Origin: Brevundimonas pondensis | Lineage (GTDB): Bacteria > Pseudomonadota > Alphaproteobacteria > Caulobacterales > Caulobacteraceae | Length of the DNA stretch: 64,000 nucleotides | Assembly: GCF_017487345.1 (NCBI RefSeq) | Contig: NZ_CP062006.1 | Span: 1,432,001-1,496,000 of the forward strand | Direction of reading: 5' to 3' | Shown here: positions 45,140-54,903 of the stretch, one piece after another | Position numbering within the stretch: the first letter of the stretch is position 1 | Layout of the letters: every line of letters starts with the position of its first letter | The notes under the pieces: generated by a model | Told to the model about the DNA's origin: nothing | What the model saw: only the letters and a program-made list of their open reading frames with translations | The model's database searches: none | Position numbers and translations under genes: made by a program

Positions 45140-48072
45140 CTCTTGCGGGTGCGGGTCTTCTTTTCGGCCTTCTGCACCTCAGGCAGGGCGGCCACGCGAG
45201 CCTTGCGGCGCTCCTCGTGGCGGTCCAGCACCTCCTTGAGGTATTTGCCGGTCCAGCTGGCGGGGTTTTCCGCGACCTGTTCCGGCGTGCCGAAGGCCAC
45301 GATCTCGCCGCCGCCGTCGCCGCCTTCTGGACCGAAGTCGAGCAGGTAGTCGGCGACCTTGATGACATCCAGGTTGTGCTCGATGACGACGATGGTGTTG
45401 CCGTTGTCGACCAACTCCTGAAGCACCTCCAGCAGCTTGCGCGTGTCCTCGAAGTGCAGTCCGGTCGTCGGCTCGTCGAGGATGTAGAGGGTCTTACCGG
45501 TTGCGCGCCGCGCCAGTTCCTTGGACAGCTTGACCCGCTGCGCCTCGCCGCCCGACAGGGTGGTGGCGGGCTGGCCGACCTTGACGTAGCCAAGGCCCAC
45601 GCGCTCCAGCGTCAGCATCTTGTCGCGGATGGACGGCACGGCGTTGAAGAAGCGCGCGGCCTCTTCAACCGTCATATCCAGAACGTCGGATATGCTCTTG
45701 CCCTTGAAGACAATTTCCAGAGTTTCGCGGTTGTAGCGCTTGCCCTTGCAGACGTCGCAGGTGACGTAGACGTCCGGCAGGAAGTGCATCTCGATCTTGA
45801 TGACGCCGTCGCCCTGACAGGCCTCACAGCGGCCGCCCTTGACGTTGAAGCTGAAGCGGCCGGGGCCGTAGCCGCGCGCCTTGGACTCGGGCAGGCCCGC
45901 GTACCAGTCGCGGATCGGGTTGAAGGCGCCGGTATAGGTGGCCGGGTTCGAGCGCGGGGTGCGGCCGATGGGGGACTGGTCGATGTCGATGACCTTGTCG
46001 AACTGCTCCAACCCCTCGATCCGGTCGAAGTTGGCCGGGGCGTCCGAGGCGTTGTGCAGGCGACGCGCGGCGGCCTTGTAGAGCGTCTCGATGGTGAAGG
46101 TCGACTTGCCGCCGCCGGACACGCCGGTGACGCAGGTGAACAGGCCGACGGGGATTTCGCCAGTGACGTTCTTCAGGTTGTTGCCAGTGGCGCCGCTGAT
46201 CTTCAGCATCCGCTTGCGGTCGACCGGACGACGGCCTTCGGGCGGCAGTTCGATCTCGCGCGCGCCGGTCAGGTACTGGCCGGTCAGGGATTTCGGGTTG
46301 GCCATGACCTCGGCGGGCGTGCCCTGGGCGCAGATCTCGCCGCCGTGGACGCCGGCGGCCGGGCCCATGTCGATGACGTAGTCGGCGGTCAGGATGGCCT
46401 CCTCGTCATGCTCGACCACCAGAACCGAGTTGCCGAGGTCGCGCAGGCCCATCAGGCTTTCCAGCAGACGGGTGTTGTCGCGCTGGTGCAGGCCGATGGA
46501 GGGTTCGTCCAGCACATAGAGGACGCCCGTCAGGCCCGAGCCGATCTGCGAGGCCAGACGGATGCGCTGGCTCTCGCCGCCCGACAGGGTGCCGGAACTG
46601 CGCGACAGGCTGAGGTAGTCCAGACCGACGTTGTTCAGGAAGCGCAGCCGGTCGGTGATCTCCTTGAGGATGCGGCGGCCGATCTCGCGTTGCTTGTCCG
46701 TCAGGTGGTCATCCAGGGTGGTGAACCACAGATAGGCCTTGGAGATCGACAGCCAGCTGATCTCGGCGATGTCGGCGCCGCCGACCTTGACCGCCAGGGC
46801 CTCGGGCTTCAGCCGCTTGCCGCCGCAGACCTCGCAGGGCGTCTCGGACTGATAGCGGCCCAGTTCCTCGCGGACCCAGGCGCTGTCGGTCTCGCGCCAG
46901 CGGCGTTCCAGATTGGGCAGGACGCCCTCGAAGGCCTTGGCGACCTCGTATTTGCGGGCGTTGTCGTCGTAGACGAACTTGATCTTCTCGCCGCCCGAGC
47001 CGTGCAGGATGACCTTCTGGGCCTGTTCCGGCAGGTCGCGCCAGGCCTTGTCCATCGAGAAGCCGTAGTGCTGGGCCAGGGACTGCAGGGTCTGGGTGTA
47101 GAGCGGCGAGGGGCCGCGCGCCCACGGCGCCACCGCACCCTTGTGCAGGGTCTTGTCGCGGTCGGGGATGACCAGATCGGCGTCGAAGGCCAGCTTGACC
47201 CCCAGGCCGTCGCAGGTCGGACAGGCGCCGAAGGGATTGTTGAACGAGAACAGCCGCGGCTCGATCTCGCTGATGGTGAAGCCGGAGACCGGGCAGGCGA
47301 ACTTCTCGGAAAAGACGATGCGGCGGGGCTCTTCGCCTTCCGCTGCATTGGCCCATTCGGCGGTGGCGATGCCGTCGGCCAGGTTCAGCGCCGTCTGAAT
47401 GCTGTCAGCGTAGCGCGGCTCAAGACCTTCTTTGGTTACAATGCGATCGACGACGATATCGATGTCGTGCTTGAACTTTTTGTCGAGCGCCGGGGCGTCC
47501 TCGATGGCGTAGAATTCGCCGTCGATCTTCAGCCGCTGGAAGCCGTTACGCTGCCACTCGGCCATCTCCTTCTTGTACTCGCCCTTGCGACCGCGAACGA
47601 CGGGGGCCAGCAGCAGGATGCGCTCGCCGTCGGGCAGGGCGGTCAGCTTGTCGACCATCTGGCTGACGGTCTGGCTCTCGATCGGCAGGCCGGTGGCGGG
47701 CGAATAGGGCACGCCGACGCGCGCCCACAGCAGGCGCATGTAGTCGTGGATTTCCGTGACCGTGCCGACGGTCGAGCGCGGGTTCTTCGACGTCGTCTTC
47801 TGTTCGATGGAGATGGCCGGCGACAGGCCCTCGATCAGGTCCACGTCGGGCTTGCCCATCAGCTCCAGGAACTGACGCGCATAGGCGCTCAGCGATTCGA
47901 CGTAGCGACGCTGGCCCTCGGCGTAGATGGTGTCGAACGCCAGCGAGGACTTGCCCGACCCCGACAGCCCGGTCATCACGACCAGCTTCTCGCGCGGGAT
48001 ATCGACGTCCACGCCCTTGAGATTGTGCTCGCGGGCGCCGCGAACGCGGATGAAGTTGTGCTTTTCGGTCAT
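45133..48072 (-). CDS. uvrA: UvrABC system protein A
   Basis: A 979-residue damage-recognition ATPase of nucleotide excision repair. Two ABC modules are present: Walker A motifs [20 protein letters not shown] and [16 protein letters not shown], signatures [12 protein letters not shown] and [12 protein letters not shown]. Zinc modules show CPVSGFTIS with CPTCDGLG, and CEACQGDG with CDVCKGKRY. The LexA box upstream indicates SOS control. Long frames on the opposite strand are shadows of this gene. Confidence 0.98.
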   Translation of the reverse strand: MTEKHNFIRVRGAREHNLKGVDVDIPREKLVVMTGLSGSGKSSLAFDTIYAEGQRRYVESLSAYARQFLELMGKPDVDLIEGLSPAISIEQKTTSKNPRSTVGTVTEIHDYMRLLWARVGVPYSPATGLPIESQTVSQMVDKLTALPDGERILLLAPVVRGRKGEYKKEMAEWQRNGFQRLKIDGEFYAIEDAPALDKKFKHDIDIVVDRIVTKEGLEPRYADSIQTALNLADGIATAEWANAAEGEEPRRIVFSEKFACPVSGFTISEIEPRLFSFNNPFGACPTCDGLGVKLAFDADLVIPDRDKTLHKGAVAPWARGPSPLYTQTLQSLAQHYGFSMDKAWRDLPEQAQKVILHGSGGEKIKFVYDDNARKYEVAKAFEGVLPNLERRWRETDSAWVREELGRYQSETPCEVCGGKRLKPEALAVKVGGADIAEISWLSISKAYLWFTTLDDHLTDKQREIGRRILKEITDRLRFLNNVGLDYLSLSRSSGTLSGGESQRIRLASQIGSGLTGVLYVLDEPSIGLHQRDNTRLLESLMGLRDLGNSVLVVEHDEEAILTADYVIDMGPAAGVHGGEICAQGTPAEVMANPKSLTGQYLTGAREIELPPEGRRPVDRKRMLKISGATGNNLKNVTGEIPVGLFTCVTGVSGGGKSTFTIETLYKAAARRLHNASDAPANFDRIEGLEQFDKVIDIDQSPIGRTPRSNPATYTGAFNPIRDWYAGLPESKARGYGPGRFSFNVKGGRCEACQGDGVIKIEMHFLPDVYVTCDVCKGKRYNRETLEIVFKGKSISDVLDMTVEEAARFFNAVPSIRDKMLTLERVGLGYVKVGQPATTLSGGEAQRVKLSKELARRATGKTLYILDEPTTGLHFEDTRKLLEVLQELVDNGNTIVVIEHNLDVIKVADYLLDFGPEGGDGGGEIVAFGTPEQVAENPASWTGKYLKEVLDRHEERRKARVAALPEVQKAEKKTRTRKSA

Positions 48073-48151
48073 GGAATCCGGGAACGCGGAAGACCCCGGA
48101 ACGGTCCGGGGCGACGACGCTATATGGGGATCAATTCGCCCGAAACAGCAA

Positions 48152-48166
48152 GAACAATATGAGAAC
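48152..48166 (-). promoter_or_regulatory. LexA (SOS) box of uvrA
   Basis: On the minus strand the sequence is GTTC-N7-GTTC, an exact match to the alphaproteobacterial LexA operator, 80 bases before the uvrA start. It is a direct repeat, as expected in this class. A hairpin ccccgga-acgg-tccgggg lies between the box and the gene in the predicted 5' leader. Confidence 0.88.
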
Positions 48167-48172
48167 TTGCGC

Positions 48173-48697
48173 TCAGCCCTCGGGCGTCCAGGCGGGTTCG
48201 GGCCGGCGGTAGCGTTCGCCGGGGCCGACCAGGACGCCGTTGGCGTTGGCGACGCCGAGTTCCAGGCTTTCGGCTATGCGGCGGGCGCGGACGATGAAGT
48301 GGTCGGCGGCGACGGGCGGGCAGAGGTCGCGCGCGGTCGCCTCGAAGATCTGAAGCCAGCGGTCGAAATGGCGGGCGTCGATGGGCAGGGGCAGGTGTTT
48401 GGGCATGGGGCGGCCCTGATAGACGCCGGTGGACAGGGCGACCGAGGACCAGAAGAGCTTCATCTGTTCGAGGTGCGGCCCCCAATCCTCGATCCGCTCG
48501 GCGAAGATCGGGCCGATGAAATCGTCGTCGCGGACGCGGGCGTAGAAGCCCTCGACCAGGGTGTCGATCAGAGCCTCATCAATGCCGGTCTCGTCCCGGA
48601 TTTTTTGGACGGCTTCGGCCCGGCGGGTGGCCGCCTCGGCGCGGTCGGGGGCGGGCTTGTCGATGCGGAAGGCGACGGTTCGGTCAGGCGCGGTCAT
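48173..48697 (-). CDS. Group III truncated hemoglobin
   Basis: A 174-residue globin of the TrHb3 class. [59 protein letters not shown], read in parts, shows the conserved YARVR, FW and PM motifs, and the proximal His is probably in [10 protein letters not shown]. The start at 48697 excludes a 30-residue non-homologous extension. Oxygen, nitric oxide or sulfide chemistry is possible. It is located 21 bases from the SOS box upstream of uvrA on the same strand. Confidence 0.87.
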   Translation of the reverse strand: MTAPDRTVAFRIDKPAPDRAEAATRRAEAVQKIRDETGIDEALIDTLVEGFYARVRDDDFIGPIFAERIEDWGPHLEQMKLFWSSVALSTGVYQGRPMPKHLPLPIDARHFDRWLQIFEATARDLCPPVAADHFIVRARRIAESLELGVANANGVLVGPGERYRRPEPAWTPEG

Positions 48698-48822
48698 GGC
48701 CTGAAGATAGGGGCTCGGCGCCGCATCGCAAAAGCGCAGCAGGAGAATTGGGGTTGCGCTGCGAAAGATCAGCACCCATCCTTCCATTCAGCCAACGTAT
48801 TTGACGAGGAGGCACGACGATC

Positions 48823-48960
48823 ATGATCAGCGCTCTGGAAATCGGTTTCGCCCTTTCCGCTCCGCTCTTCGTGCTCGCCTATGTCCTCGCTCAACCCAAG
48901 CCCAAGCCCGTCCGCATCCGCATTCGTGACGCTCAGCAGCGTCGCGGCCCGCACGCCTGA
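48823..48960 (+). CDS. Small membrane ORF overlapping the ABC-F start
   Basis: A 45-residue frame with a strong AGGAGG site 10 bases before its ATG. One hydrophobic segment ([19 protein letters not shown]) is followed by a basic tail ([17 protein letters not shown]). It overlaps the ABC-F reading frame by up to 80 bases in another frame. It could be a small membrane protein or a leader ORF for coupled translation. Low to moderate confidence. Confidence 0.5.
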   Translation: MISALEIGFALSAPLFVLAYVLAQPKPKPVRIRIRDAQQRRGPHA

Positions 48961-50509
48961 CGGTCAAGCCCTATTCGATAATCTGAGCCTCGCCTTCGGG
49001 CGCGAGCGCACGGCCGTCGTGGGCCGCAACGGCGTGGGCAAGACCACGCTGCTGCGGCTTGTCGCCGGTCTGGCCGAGCCTGCCGAGGGCGCGGTCGCGC
49101 GCGCCGGGACGGTCGGCTGGCTGGCGCAATCCTATGAGCCGGCGTCCGGCGAGACCGTGGCCGAGACCCTGGGCGCGGCGGGGCCTCTGACTCTGTTGGC
49201 GCGGGTGCTGGCGGGCGACGGCTCGGTCGAGGACATGGCTGAGGCCGACTGGACGCTGGAGACGCGGCTGGACGAGGCCTTGGCGCAGGTCGGGCTGGTC
49301 GGGCTGGCATTGGATCGGCCCACGAGCAGTCTGAGCGGCGGCGAGCAGACGCGGCTGCGGCTGGCGGGACTGATGCTGGCGGCGCCCGATCTGATCGTGC
49401 TGGACGAACCGACCAACCATCTGGACGCCGAGGCGCGGGCCTTGGTGGCCGAGGTTGTCGAGCGCTGGCCGGGCGGGGTGCTGACGGTCAGCCACGATCG
49501 GGGCCTGCTGCGGCGGATGGACCGGATCGTGGAACTGTCGAGCCTGGGCGCGCGGACCTATGGCGGCGGCTGGGATCTCTATGTCGAGCGGCGCGAGGCG
49601 GAGCGGGCGGCGGCGGAGCGTGATCTGGAGAGCGCCGAGCGGGAGGTCGGCCGCGCGGCGCGCGAGGCGCAGACGGCGCTGGAAAAGAAGGCGAAACGCG
49701 ACAGGGCGGGGCGGGCGCATCGGGCGGGGACGTCCGATCCGAAGATCCTGCTCGACGCCCGGGCGCAGCGGGCTGAGGAATCCGGAGCGCGTGAGGGGCG
49801 TCTGGCGGAGCGGCGCCGGGCCGAGGTCGAGGCGCAACTGGTCGGGGCGCGCGAGCGGGTCGAGCGGGCGCGGCTGCTGTCCGTGCCCATGCCCTCGACG
49901 AGGCTGGCGCAGGGCAAGGTCGTGCTGGCGCTGGACGGAGTTAAATGGGCGACGCCTGAGGGCGAGCGGATCGTGGGGCCCGTGTCGCTGCGGCTGACGG
50001 GGCCGGAGCGGGTTGCGATCACGGGGCCGAACGGGGCGGGCAAGACGACCTTGCTGAAGCTGATCTCGGGCCAGTTGCAGCCGACGGCCGGGCGGATCGA
50101 ACGACCTGTGACGGCGGCGCTGCTGGATCAGGCCGCGGCGATCCTGAAGCCGGAGGAGACCCTGATCGAGGCCTGGCGGCGGCTAAACCCCGAGGGGACG
50201 CTGAACGACGCCCATGCGGCGCTGGCGCGGTTCCTGTTCCGCAACGCGGCGGCGCACCGGACGGTCGGAACCCTGTCAGGCGGCGAGCGGCTGAGGGCGG
50301 CGTTGGCCTGTGTGATGACGGGGACGCGACCGCCACAGTTGCTGATCCTGGATGAGCCGACAAACCATCTGGATCTGGACTCGATCGTGGCGATCGAGAC
50401 GGCGCTGGCGGTCTACGACGGCGCGCTTGCAATCGTTACCCATGATCGAGACTTCATGGACAATGTGGGGGTCGATCGGGAGGTGCGGCTGACGCCGGCA
50501 AGGGGCTGA
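48881..50509 (+). CDS. ABC-F family ATPase
   Basis: A 542-residue soluble protein with two ABC domains and no membrane helices. First domain: GRNGVGKTT, LSGGEQTRLRLAG, LIVLDEPTNHLD. Second domain: GPNGAGKTT, LSGGERLRAALA, LLILDEPTNHLD. A charged coiled linker (ERREAERAAAERDLESAEREVGRA) separates them. ABC-F proteins act on the ribosome in translation or antibiotic protection. The start at 48881 gives a Ser/Pro-rich N-terminus; a GTG at 48926 is in frame and more conserved in appearance. The start region overlaps a small ORF. Confidence 0.9.
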   Translation: MSSLNPSPSPSASAFVTLSSVAARTPDGQALFDNLSLAFGRERTAVVGRNGVGKTTLLRLVAGLAEPAEGAVARAGTVGWLAQSYEPASGETVAETLGAAGPLTLLARVLAGDGSVEDMAEADWTLETRLDEALAQVGLVGLALDRPTSSLSGGEQTRLRLAGLMLAAPDLIVLDEPTNHLDAEARALVAEVVERWPGGVLTVSHDRGLLRRMDRIVELSSLGARTYGGGWDLYVERREAERAAAERDLESAEREVGRAAREAQTALEKKAKRDRAGRAHRAGTSDPKILLDARAQRAEESGAREGRLAERRRAEVEAQLVGARERVERARLLSVPMPSTRLAQGKVVLALDGVKWATPEGERIVGPVSLRLTGPERVAITGPNGAGKTTLLKLISGQLQPTAGRIERPVTAALLDQAAAILKPEETLIEAWRRLNPEGTLNDAHAALARFLFRNAAAHRTVGTLSGGERLRAALACVMTGTRPPQLLILDEPTNHLDLDSIVAIETALAVYDGALAIVTHDRDFMDNVGVDREVRLTPARG

Positions 50510-50627
50510 GCTTTCAAGGGGCGCCCGCATGCTGGTCCGGCTTGCGGGTCGGGCGAGCAAAATCGCTTTCAGAGCCCCGATCCCGGAAAATCACCGACGT
50601 TGAGGTCCGCAAGCGTGGACTTCAGCT

Positions 50628-52214
50628 TCAGCCCCAGGCTTCGACCACGCCCTGACGGCGGGCGCGTGCGGCGACGGGTCCGGTGGTGACGGGTTCGGCC
50701 TCGGCACGGCCGAAAAGCCAGCCTTGGCCATAGTCGACGCCGAGATCCTGGACGGCGCGCGCGGCGTCTTCGGTTTCGATCATCTCTGCGATCGTGGTCA
50801 TGCCCAGGGAGCCGCACAGCTCTACCAGATGGCCGATCAGCGTGCGGGTGCGGGCGTCGCTGTCGATGCCGCGCACGAAGGCGCCGTCGATCTTGACCGC
50901 ATCGACCGAGAGGCCGCGCAGGTAGTCGAAGGCGGCCGAACCCGCGCCGAAATCGTCGATGCAGACCTTGATCCCGGCGTCGCGCAGGGCGCCCAGGCGA
51001 CGGTTGGCGGCGGCGATGTCGGCCAGGGCGGCGGTTTCGGTGACCTCGACGATGAGGCGCTTGCGATTGTCGGGTTCGGAGGCGGTCATGCGTAGCAGGG
51101 CTGCGACATAGGCGTCATTGGCCAGGGAGGCGCCGGAGACGTTGATCGCGATCTTCAGCAGGCCGGATCCTGGCTGGCGCAGCCGGTGGACGATCTTCTC
51201 GGCCACGGCCAGGTCGAAGCTTTCGATCAGGGCCAGTTCCTCGGCCATGCGGATGGCGGAGGCGGGGCCGCCCGACTGGCCGAAGCGGGCCAGGGCCTCG
51301 AAATGATGCACGGCCCGCGTCTTCAGATCGACGATGGGCTGATAAAAAAGCGCGAACTCCTTGTCACGGACAATGCCACGGAAGCGGTCAGCGTCCTTCA
51401 GAGTGCGCGACAGGGAATCGGCGAAGCTGAGTTCGGGCTGGGCCGCATTGTCCTTCAGGCACCCCTCGATGGCGAAACGCATGGCGCGCAGGGCGCACAG
51501 GGCGTCGGAACCGACCGCGACATGGCTGGCGCGCGAGGTCAGGGTCAGGCCCTCGGCCAGACCGGCCTCGCGCACTTCGGCCTCGAGATCGCGGCCGTCG
51601 TCGGTCTGCCTGATCAGGGCATAGCGGTTGGCGGTCAGTTGACCCGCGCTGGCGCCGTCGTGGGAAGCCTGCTGCAGGCGCGCGCCGATACGGGCGGCCA
51701 CACGTTCGTTGGTCGCGTCGTTGGCGGCGTTGAGACCCTGCACCTCGATGAAGGCCATGGCCAGACGTTGCAGAGCGGCCCCGGTCTTGCCGTTCAGGCC
51801 TTCGCGGGCCAGGGCCAGGAAGCCCTCGGCGTCCGCCAGAGACTGGTCGGTTGCAGCTTCAAGCGTAAAAGGTTCGCCTTGCCAGGTCAGGGCGCAGGAA
51901 ACCGCCGGCGCAAGGTCCGGGAGGATGAAGGCGCGGAACAGGGCGCGACGGACGCGACCGTCGCCGCAGTCGGCAAGAACTTCCAGGCGCCGGCTGCGTT
52001 CCCCGCCGACCAGATCACCAAGGGCTTCGAGGACAATCGCGCGGCTGGAATAGGAAAGCAGGTCGGCGAAGGGATGCCCGATCCACGCCGCAGTCGACTG
52101 GCCAGTGACTGGTCCCGCGCCCAGCGCAAAGGTGACTTGCGCTTTCTCATCCACCTCGACCAAGGCGTCGGCGGCGGCGAAGGCCAGACCAAGAAGGCGC
52201 GATTTCAAATTCAT
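50628..52214 (-). CDS. EAL-domain c-di-GMP phosphodiesterase
   Basis: A 528-residue protein. Residues 1-120 look PAS-like (LVEVDEKAQVTFALGAG), 130-260 resemble a degenerate GGDEF-type domain, and the EAL domain begins near 270: FYQPIVDLKTRAVHHFEALARF. Catalytic and metal positions are largely kept: EAL, Asn in INVSGASL, Glu in VEVTETAAL, DDFGAG, KIDGAFV and the Glu in AEMIETEDA. It should hydrolyse c-di-GMP. It follows flbY by 55 bases on the same strand, which suggests a motility link. A start at 52229 is also open. Confidence 0.87.
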   Translation of the reverse strand: MNLKSRLLGLAFAAADALVEVDEKAQVTFALGAGPVTGQSTAAWIGHPFADLLSYSSRAIVLEALGDLVGGERSRRLEVLADCGDGRVRRALFRAFILPDLAPAVSCALTWQGEPFTLEAATDQSLADAEGFLALAREGLNGKTGAALQRLAMAFIEVQGLNAANDATNERVAARIGARLQQASHDGASAGQLTANRYALIRQTDDGRDLEAEVREAGLAEGLTLTSRASHVAVGSDALCALRAMRFAIEGCLKDNAAQPELSFADSLSRTLKDADRFRGIVRDKEFALFYQPIVDLKTRAVHHFEALARFGQSGGPASAIRMAEELALIESFDLAVAEKIVHRLRQPGSGLLKIAINVSGASLANDAYVAALLRMTASEPDNRKRLIVEVTETAALADIAAANRRLGALRDAGIKVCIDDFGAGSAAFDYLRGLSVDAVKIDGAFVRGIDSDARTRTLIGHLVELCGSLGMTTIAEMIETEDAARAVQDLGVDYGQGWLFGRAEAEPVTTGPVAARARRQGVVEAWG

Positions 52215-52269
52215 GGGCAGACCATGCACGGCGGGCCGTTAAGAAAACGCAGACCGACGCTGCTTTTCG

Positions 52270-52710
52270 TCAGGCCTTGCGGTTCAGGGCCACGGCGCGG
52301 CCGTCACCCTCGGTGGCCCGACCGGAAGCGCCGTAACCGACGCCCTGGGCGCGGGCGCCGGCGACCTCGGCGGCGATGGTGCGGACCAGGCCCTCGGAGA
52401 CCTGACGGGCGGCGTCGACGGTCGAGGCGTGTTCGGCCAGGACGGCCTCGAAGGCTTCGGTCGCGGCGATCAGGGCGTCGCGGTCGGCGGTGGGGATGAC
52501 TGACAGGAAGGCGGGCGCGGCCTTGGCCTGAGCCGATTCTCGACGGTACAGATTGGCCAGTTCCTGGGTCTCGTTCATGCTGGCGGCGACATCCTGAGCG
52601 CGATGGGCGCGGAAGGCGTCACGTTCGGCGGCGAGGCGTTCGGTCAGGGTCTGGGTGAGGTTGATCAGTTGTCGCGCCCGAAGGGCGGAGGTTTCGACGT
52701 CGGTGGTCAC
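52270..52710 (-). CDS. flbY: FlbY-like flagellar protein
   Basis: A 146-residue, helical, acidic protein without signal peptide (RARQLINLTQTLTERLAAERDAFRAHRAQDVAASMNETQELANLYRRE). The pattern is like FlgN-type chaperones. In Caulobacter, flbY follows flgI and cheL, and here the order and the four-base overlap with cheL are the same. Assignment relies on gene order more than on motifs. Confidence 0.78.
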   Translation of the reverse strand: MTTDVETSALRARQLINLTQTLTERLAAERDAFRAHRAQDVAASMNETQELANLYRRESAQAKAAPAFLSVIPTADRDALIAATEAFEAVLAEHASTVDAARQVSEGLVRTIAAEVAGARAQGVGYGASGRATEGDGRAVALNRKA

Positions 52711-53009
52711 GCGGGCTGTTCCTGCATCTTGAGCATCTCGGACATGACGGTGTCCGCCAGGCCGATGCCGCCCGCCTTGACGGTCTGCTTGGCCATGGCG
52801 TCGATCAGGAAGCTGCGCCAGGTCGCCTCGCCTTCACCTCCGCCAAACGGGCCATCGGTCTGCAGGCCTTCGAACATGGGCTTGAGCATCTGCGACAGGA
52901 AGCTGGCTTCGAAGGATTCGGCGGTTTCACGCATTTGTTGCGGGGACTGACTACGATGGGCCGTGATGTCGGCGGGGTGCAAAAATCCGTTGGGCAGGGC
53001 TTCCATCAC
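52707..53009 (-). CDS. cheL: CheL/FlgJ-like rod-binding protein
   Basis: A 100-residue protein equal to the N-terminal rod-binding part of FlgJ, without the muramidase domain. Signs are ETAESFEASFLSQMLKPMFEGL and GEATWRSFLIDAMAKQTVKAGGIGLADTVMSEML. In Caulobacter the gene lies between flgI and flbY. It overlaps both neighbours by four bases. It probably helps rod or P-ring assembly. Confidence 0.92.
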   Translation of the reverse strand: MMEALPNGFLHPADITAHRSQSPQQMRETAESFEASFLSQMLKPMFEGLQTDGPFGGGEGEATWRSFLIDAMAKQTVKAGGIGLADTVMSEMLKMQEQPA

Positions 53010-54124
53010 ATCACCTCGATGTCGGCTTGCAGGGCGCCGGCCGCCTTGATGGCCTGCAGAATGCTGATCATGTCGCGCGGGCTGACGCCAAGGGCGTTCA
53101 GGCCGTTGACCAGGGTCGAGAGCGAGGCCCCGCCGTTGACGATGCGCATCTGGCGGCCGGTTTCTTCTTCAACCGAGACGTTCGACTGCGGCACGACGAC
53201 GGTCTGCCCCCCGCGGCTGAAGGGCTCGGGCTGGCTGACCATCGGGTTTTCCTGAACCGATACGGTCAGGTTGCCCTGGGCGATGGCGACGGTGGAGACA
53301 CGGACAGCTTCGCCCATGACGATGACGCCGTTGACCTCGTCGATGATGACCTTGGCCGGAGCATCGACGCGAACGGGCAGGTTTTCGACCTGGCTGACGA
53401 AACCGGCCATGCCCATGGTCCGGGGCGCGCGGATGGCGACCACGGTGCCGTTTTCGGCCATGGCGCTGTTGGGATAGGACTGGTTGATGGCGGCGGCGAC
53501 ACGCTGGGCCGTGGTGAAGTCGGGGTTGCGCAGAGTCAGACGCACGATGGGCATGGCCGACAGGTCGAAGCCGGTCTCGCGTTCGACCACGCCGCCCGAG
53601 GCGATGCGGCCGGCGGTGGGGACGCCACGCGTGACTGAGGAGCCTGAACCACCCGAGGCCGAGACGGCGCCGGTCTGAACGGACCCTTGCGCCACCGCGT
53701 AAATCTCGCCATCGGCGCCTTGCAGGGCCGTGACCAGCAGGGTGCCGCCCAGCAGGCTCTTGGCGTCACCCATGGCCGAGACGGCGACATCCAGGCGCGA
53801 CCCAGGGGTGGCGAAGGGAGGCAGGTCGGCGGTGATCATGACCGCCGCGACGTTCTTGGTGTTCAGGTTGGCGCCGCGGATATTGACGCCTTGGCGCTCC
53901 ATCATCCCTTCCAGTGACTGGCGGGTGAAGGGCGAGTTGCGGAGCGAGTCGCCGGTGCCGTTCAGACCGACCACCAGGCCGTAGCCGACCAGCTGGTTGG
54001 TGCGGACACCCTCGATCGAGACGATGTCCTTGATCCGCGACTGAGCCTCGGCCGCGTTCGGCGTCGCCGCCAGAATCAGGGCGGCGGAAGCGGAGGCGAG
54101 GAGGGCGGTGAGCAACTTCTGCAT
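53006..54124 (-). CDS. flgI: Flagellar P-ring protein FlgI
   Basis: A 372-residue periplasmic protein that forms the P-ring around the flagellar rod. Signal peptide MQKLLTALLASASAALILAA with cleavage before AEAQSRIKDI. Family segments are RIKDIVSIEGVRTNQLVGYGLVVGLNGTGDS, NTKNVAAVMITADLPPFA, and the C-terminal LVNGLNALGVSPRDMISILQAIKAAGALQA. It heads the flgI-cheL-flbY unit and is divergent from fliX. Confidence 0.97.
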   Translation of the reverse strand: MQKLLTALLASASAALILAATPNAAEAQSRIKDIVSIEGVRTNQLVGYGLVVGLNGTGDSLRNSPFTRQSLEGMMERQGVNIRGANLNTKNVAAVMITADLPPFATPGSRLDVAVSAMGDAKSLLGGTLLVTALQGADGEIYAVAQGSVQTGAVSASGGSGSSVTRGVPTAGRIASGGVVERETGFDLSAMPIVRLTLRNPDFTTAQRVAAAINQSYPNSAMAENGTVVAIRAPRTMGMAGFVSQVENLPVRVDAPAKVIIDEVNGVIVMGEAVRVSTVAIAQGNLTVSVQENPMVSQPEPFSRGGQTVVVPQSNVSVEEETGRQMRIVNGGASLSTLVNGLNALGVSPRDMISILQAIKAAGALQADIEVM

Positions 54125-54154
54125 ACGACAGACGTCCTGTTGAGGCGTTCGCGA

Positions 54155-54258
54155 TTAACCATGCGAAGTTTGTGCCGCTGGAAATACCGTTTAATTTCAA
54201 TGGGCACTGTAGGCGTCTGGTGGCGTCGGCGGCAGATTCTGCCGGGGCGTTAACCAAG
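54155..54258. promoter_or_regulatory. CtrA-like sites in the flgI-fliX divergent region
   Basis: TTAACCAT occurs at 54155-54162, a full match to the CtrA half-site known from Caulobacter, on the flgI side. TTAACCAA at 54251-54258 lies on the fliX side, 48 bases before its start. Flagellar class II genes in this order are controlled by CtrA. A spaced TTAA-N7-TTAA pair is not seen. Confidence 0.55.
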
Positions 54259-54305
54259 CGGTGACGGTCCTGGCCGATGGTTCAGGCAGATCGGGAGCAT
54301 GGATC

Positions 54306-54731
54306 ATGAAGGTCACTGGCCCCTCGGGCGCAACATCGACGCAAGGCTCTCGGCCCGCCAAGGCGACGGGAGGCTTCAGCCTGCCGGCCAGCGGCGGAGC
54401 GACAGGGGCGGCTTCGGCCGCCGCGACAAGCTCGGCGTCCAGTGTGGCGGGGGTCTCGGCCCTGATGGCGCTTCAGGGGGTCGAGGACGCGACCGAACGA
54501 CGGCGTCGGGCTATTCGCCGGGGCGGCGGGTTGCTGGATCGGCTCGACGAGCTGAAGCTGGCCATGCTGAACGGTCAGGACGGCGCTCCGGCGCTGGAAC
54601 GACTGGCCCGAAGCCTGCGCGAAGAGCGGCCCGATGACGCCGACCCTGGTCTGAAGGGCGTGCTGGATCAGATCGATCTGCGCGCGGCCGTCGAGATGGC
54701 CAAGGCGGAAGCGGCGCAGGCGCGCGCTTAG
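54306..54731 (+). CDS. fliX: FliX flagellar assembly regulator
   Basis: A 141-residue protein. FliX couples class II flagellar assembly to activation of FlbD-dependent late genes. After a low-complexity Ala/Ser/Gly N-terminus (FSLPASGG) the conserved part reads VSALMALQGVEDATERRRRAIRRGGGLLDRLDELKLAMLNG and ends GLKGVLDQIDLRAAVEMAKAE. The ATG at 54306 (MKVTGPSG) matches the expected start, although the frame is open from 54261. Divergent from flgI, as in Caulobacter. Confidence 0.93.
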   Translation: MKVTGPSGATSTQGSRPAKATGGFSLPASGGATGAASAAATSSASSVAGVSALMALQGVEDATERRRRAIRRGGGLLDRLDELKLAMLNGQDGAPALERLARSLREERPDDADPGLKGVLDQIDLRAAVEMAKAEAAQARA

Positions 54732-54903
54732 GAAGTTGCGAAAAATGCAGTTGAAATAGCGGTTTCGACGGTCATGTGCGGACAATTTGCCACAGTGGCC
54801 GGGCGTTAATGAAGCTTTGCCAGATCACGGACTCGCGAACGCCATTGCCGCGACTCTCCGCCTTGCCTATACGGCCCATGCGCCGCAGGGGGGCGCAGAC
54901 AAG

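Noticed and set aside
45217..48162. A 981-codon open frame opposite uvrA
   Set aside because: It is antisense to a fully motif-supported uvrA, and its composition (Gly, Val, Asp, Gln, Leu-rich with repetitive runs) is the usual mirror of GC-rich coding DNA.
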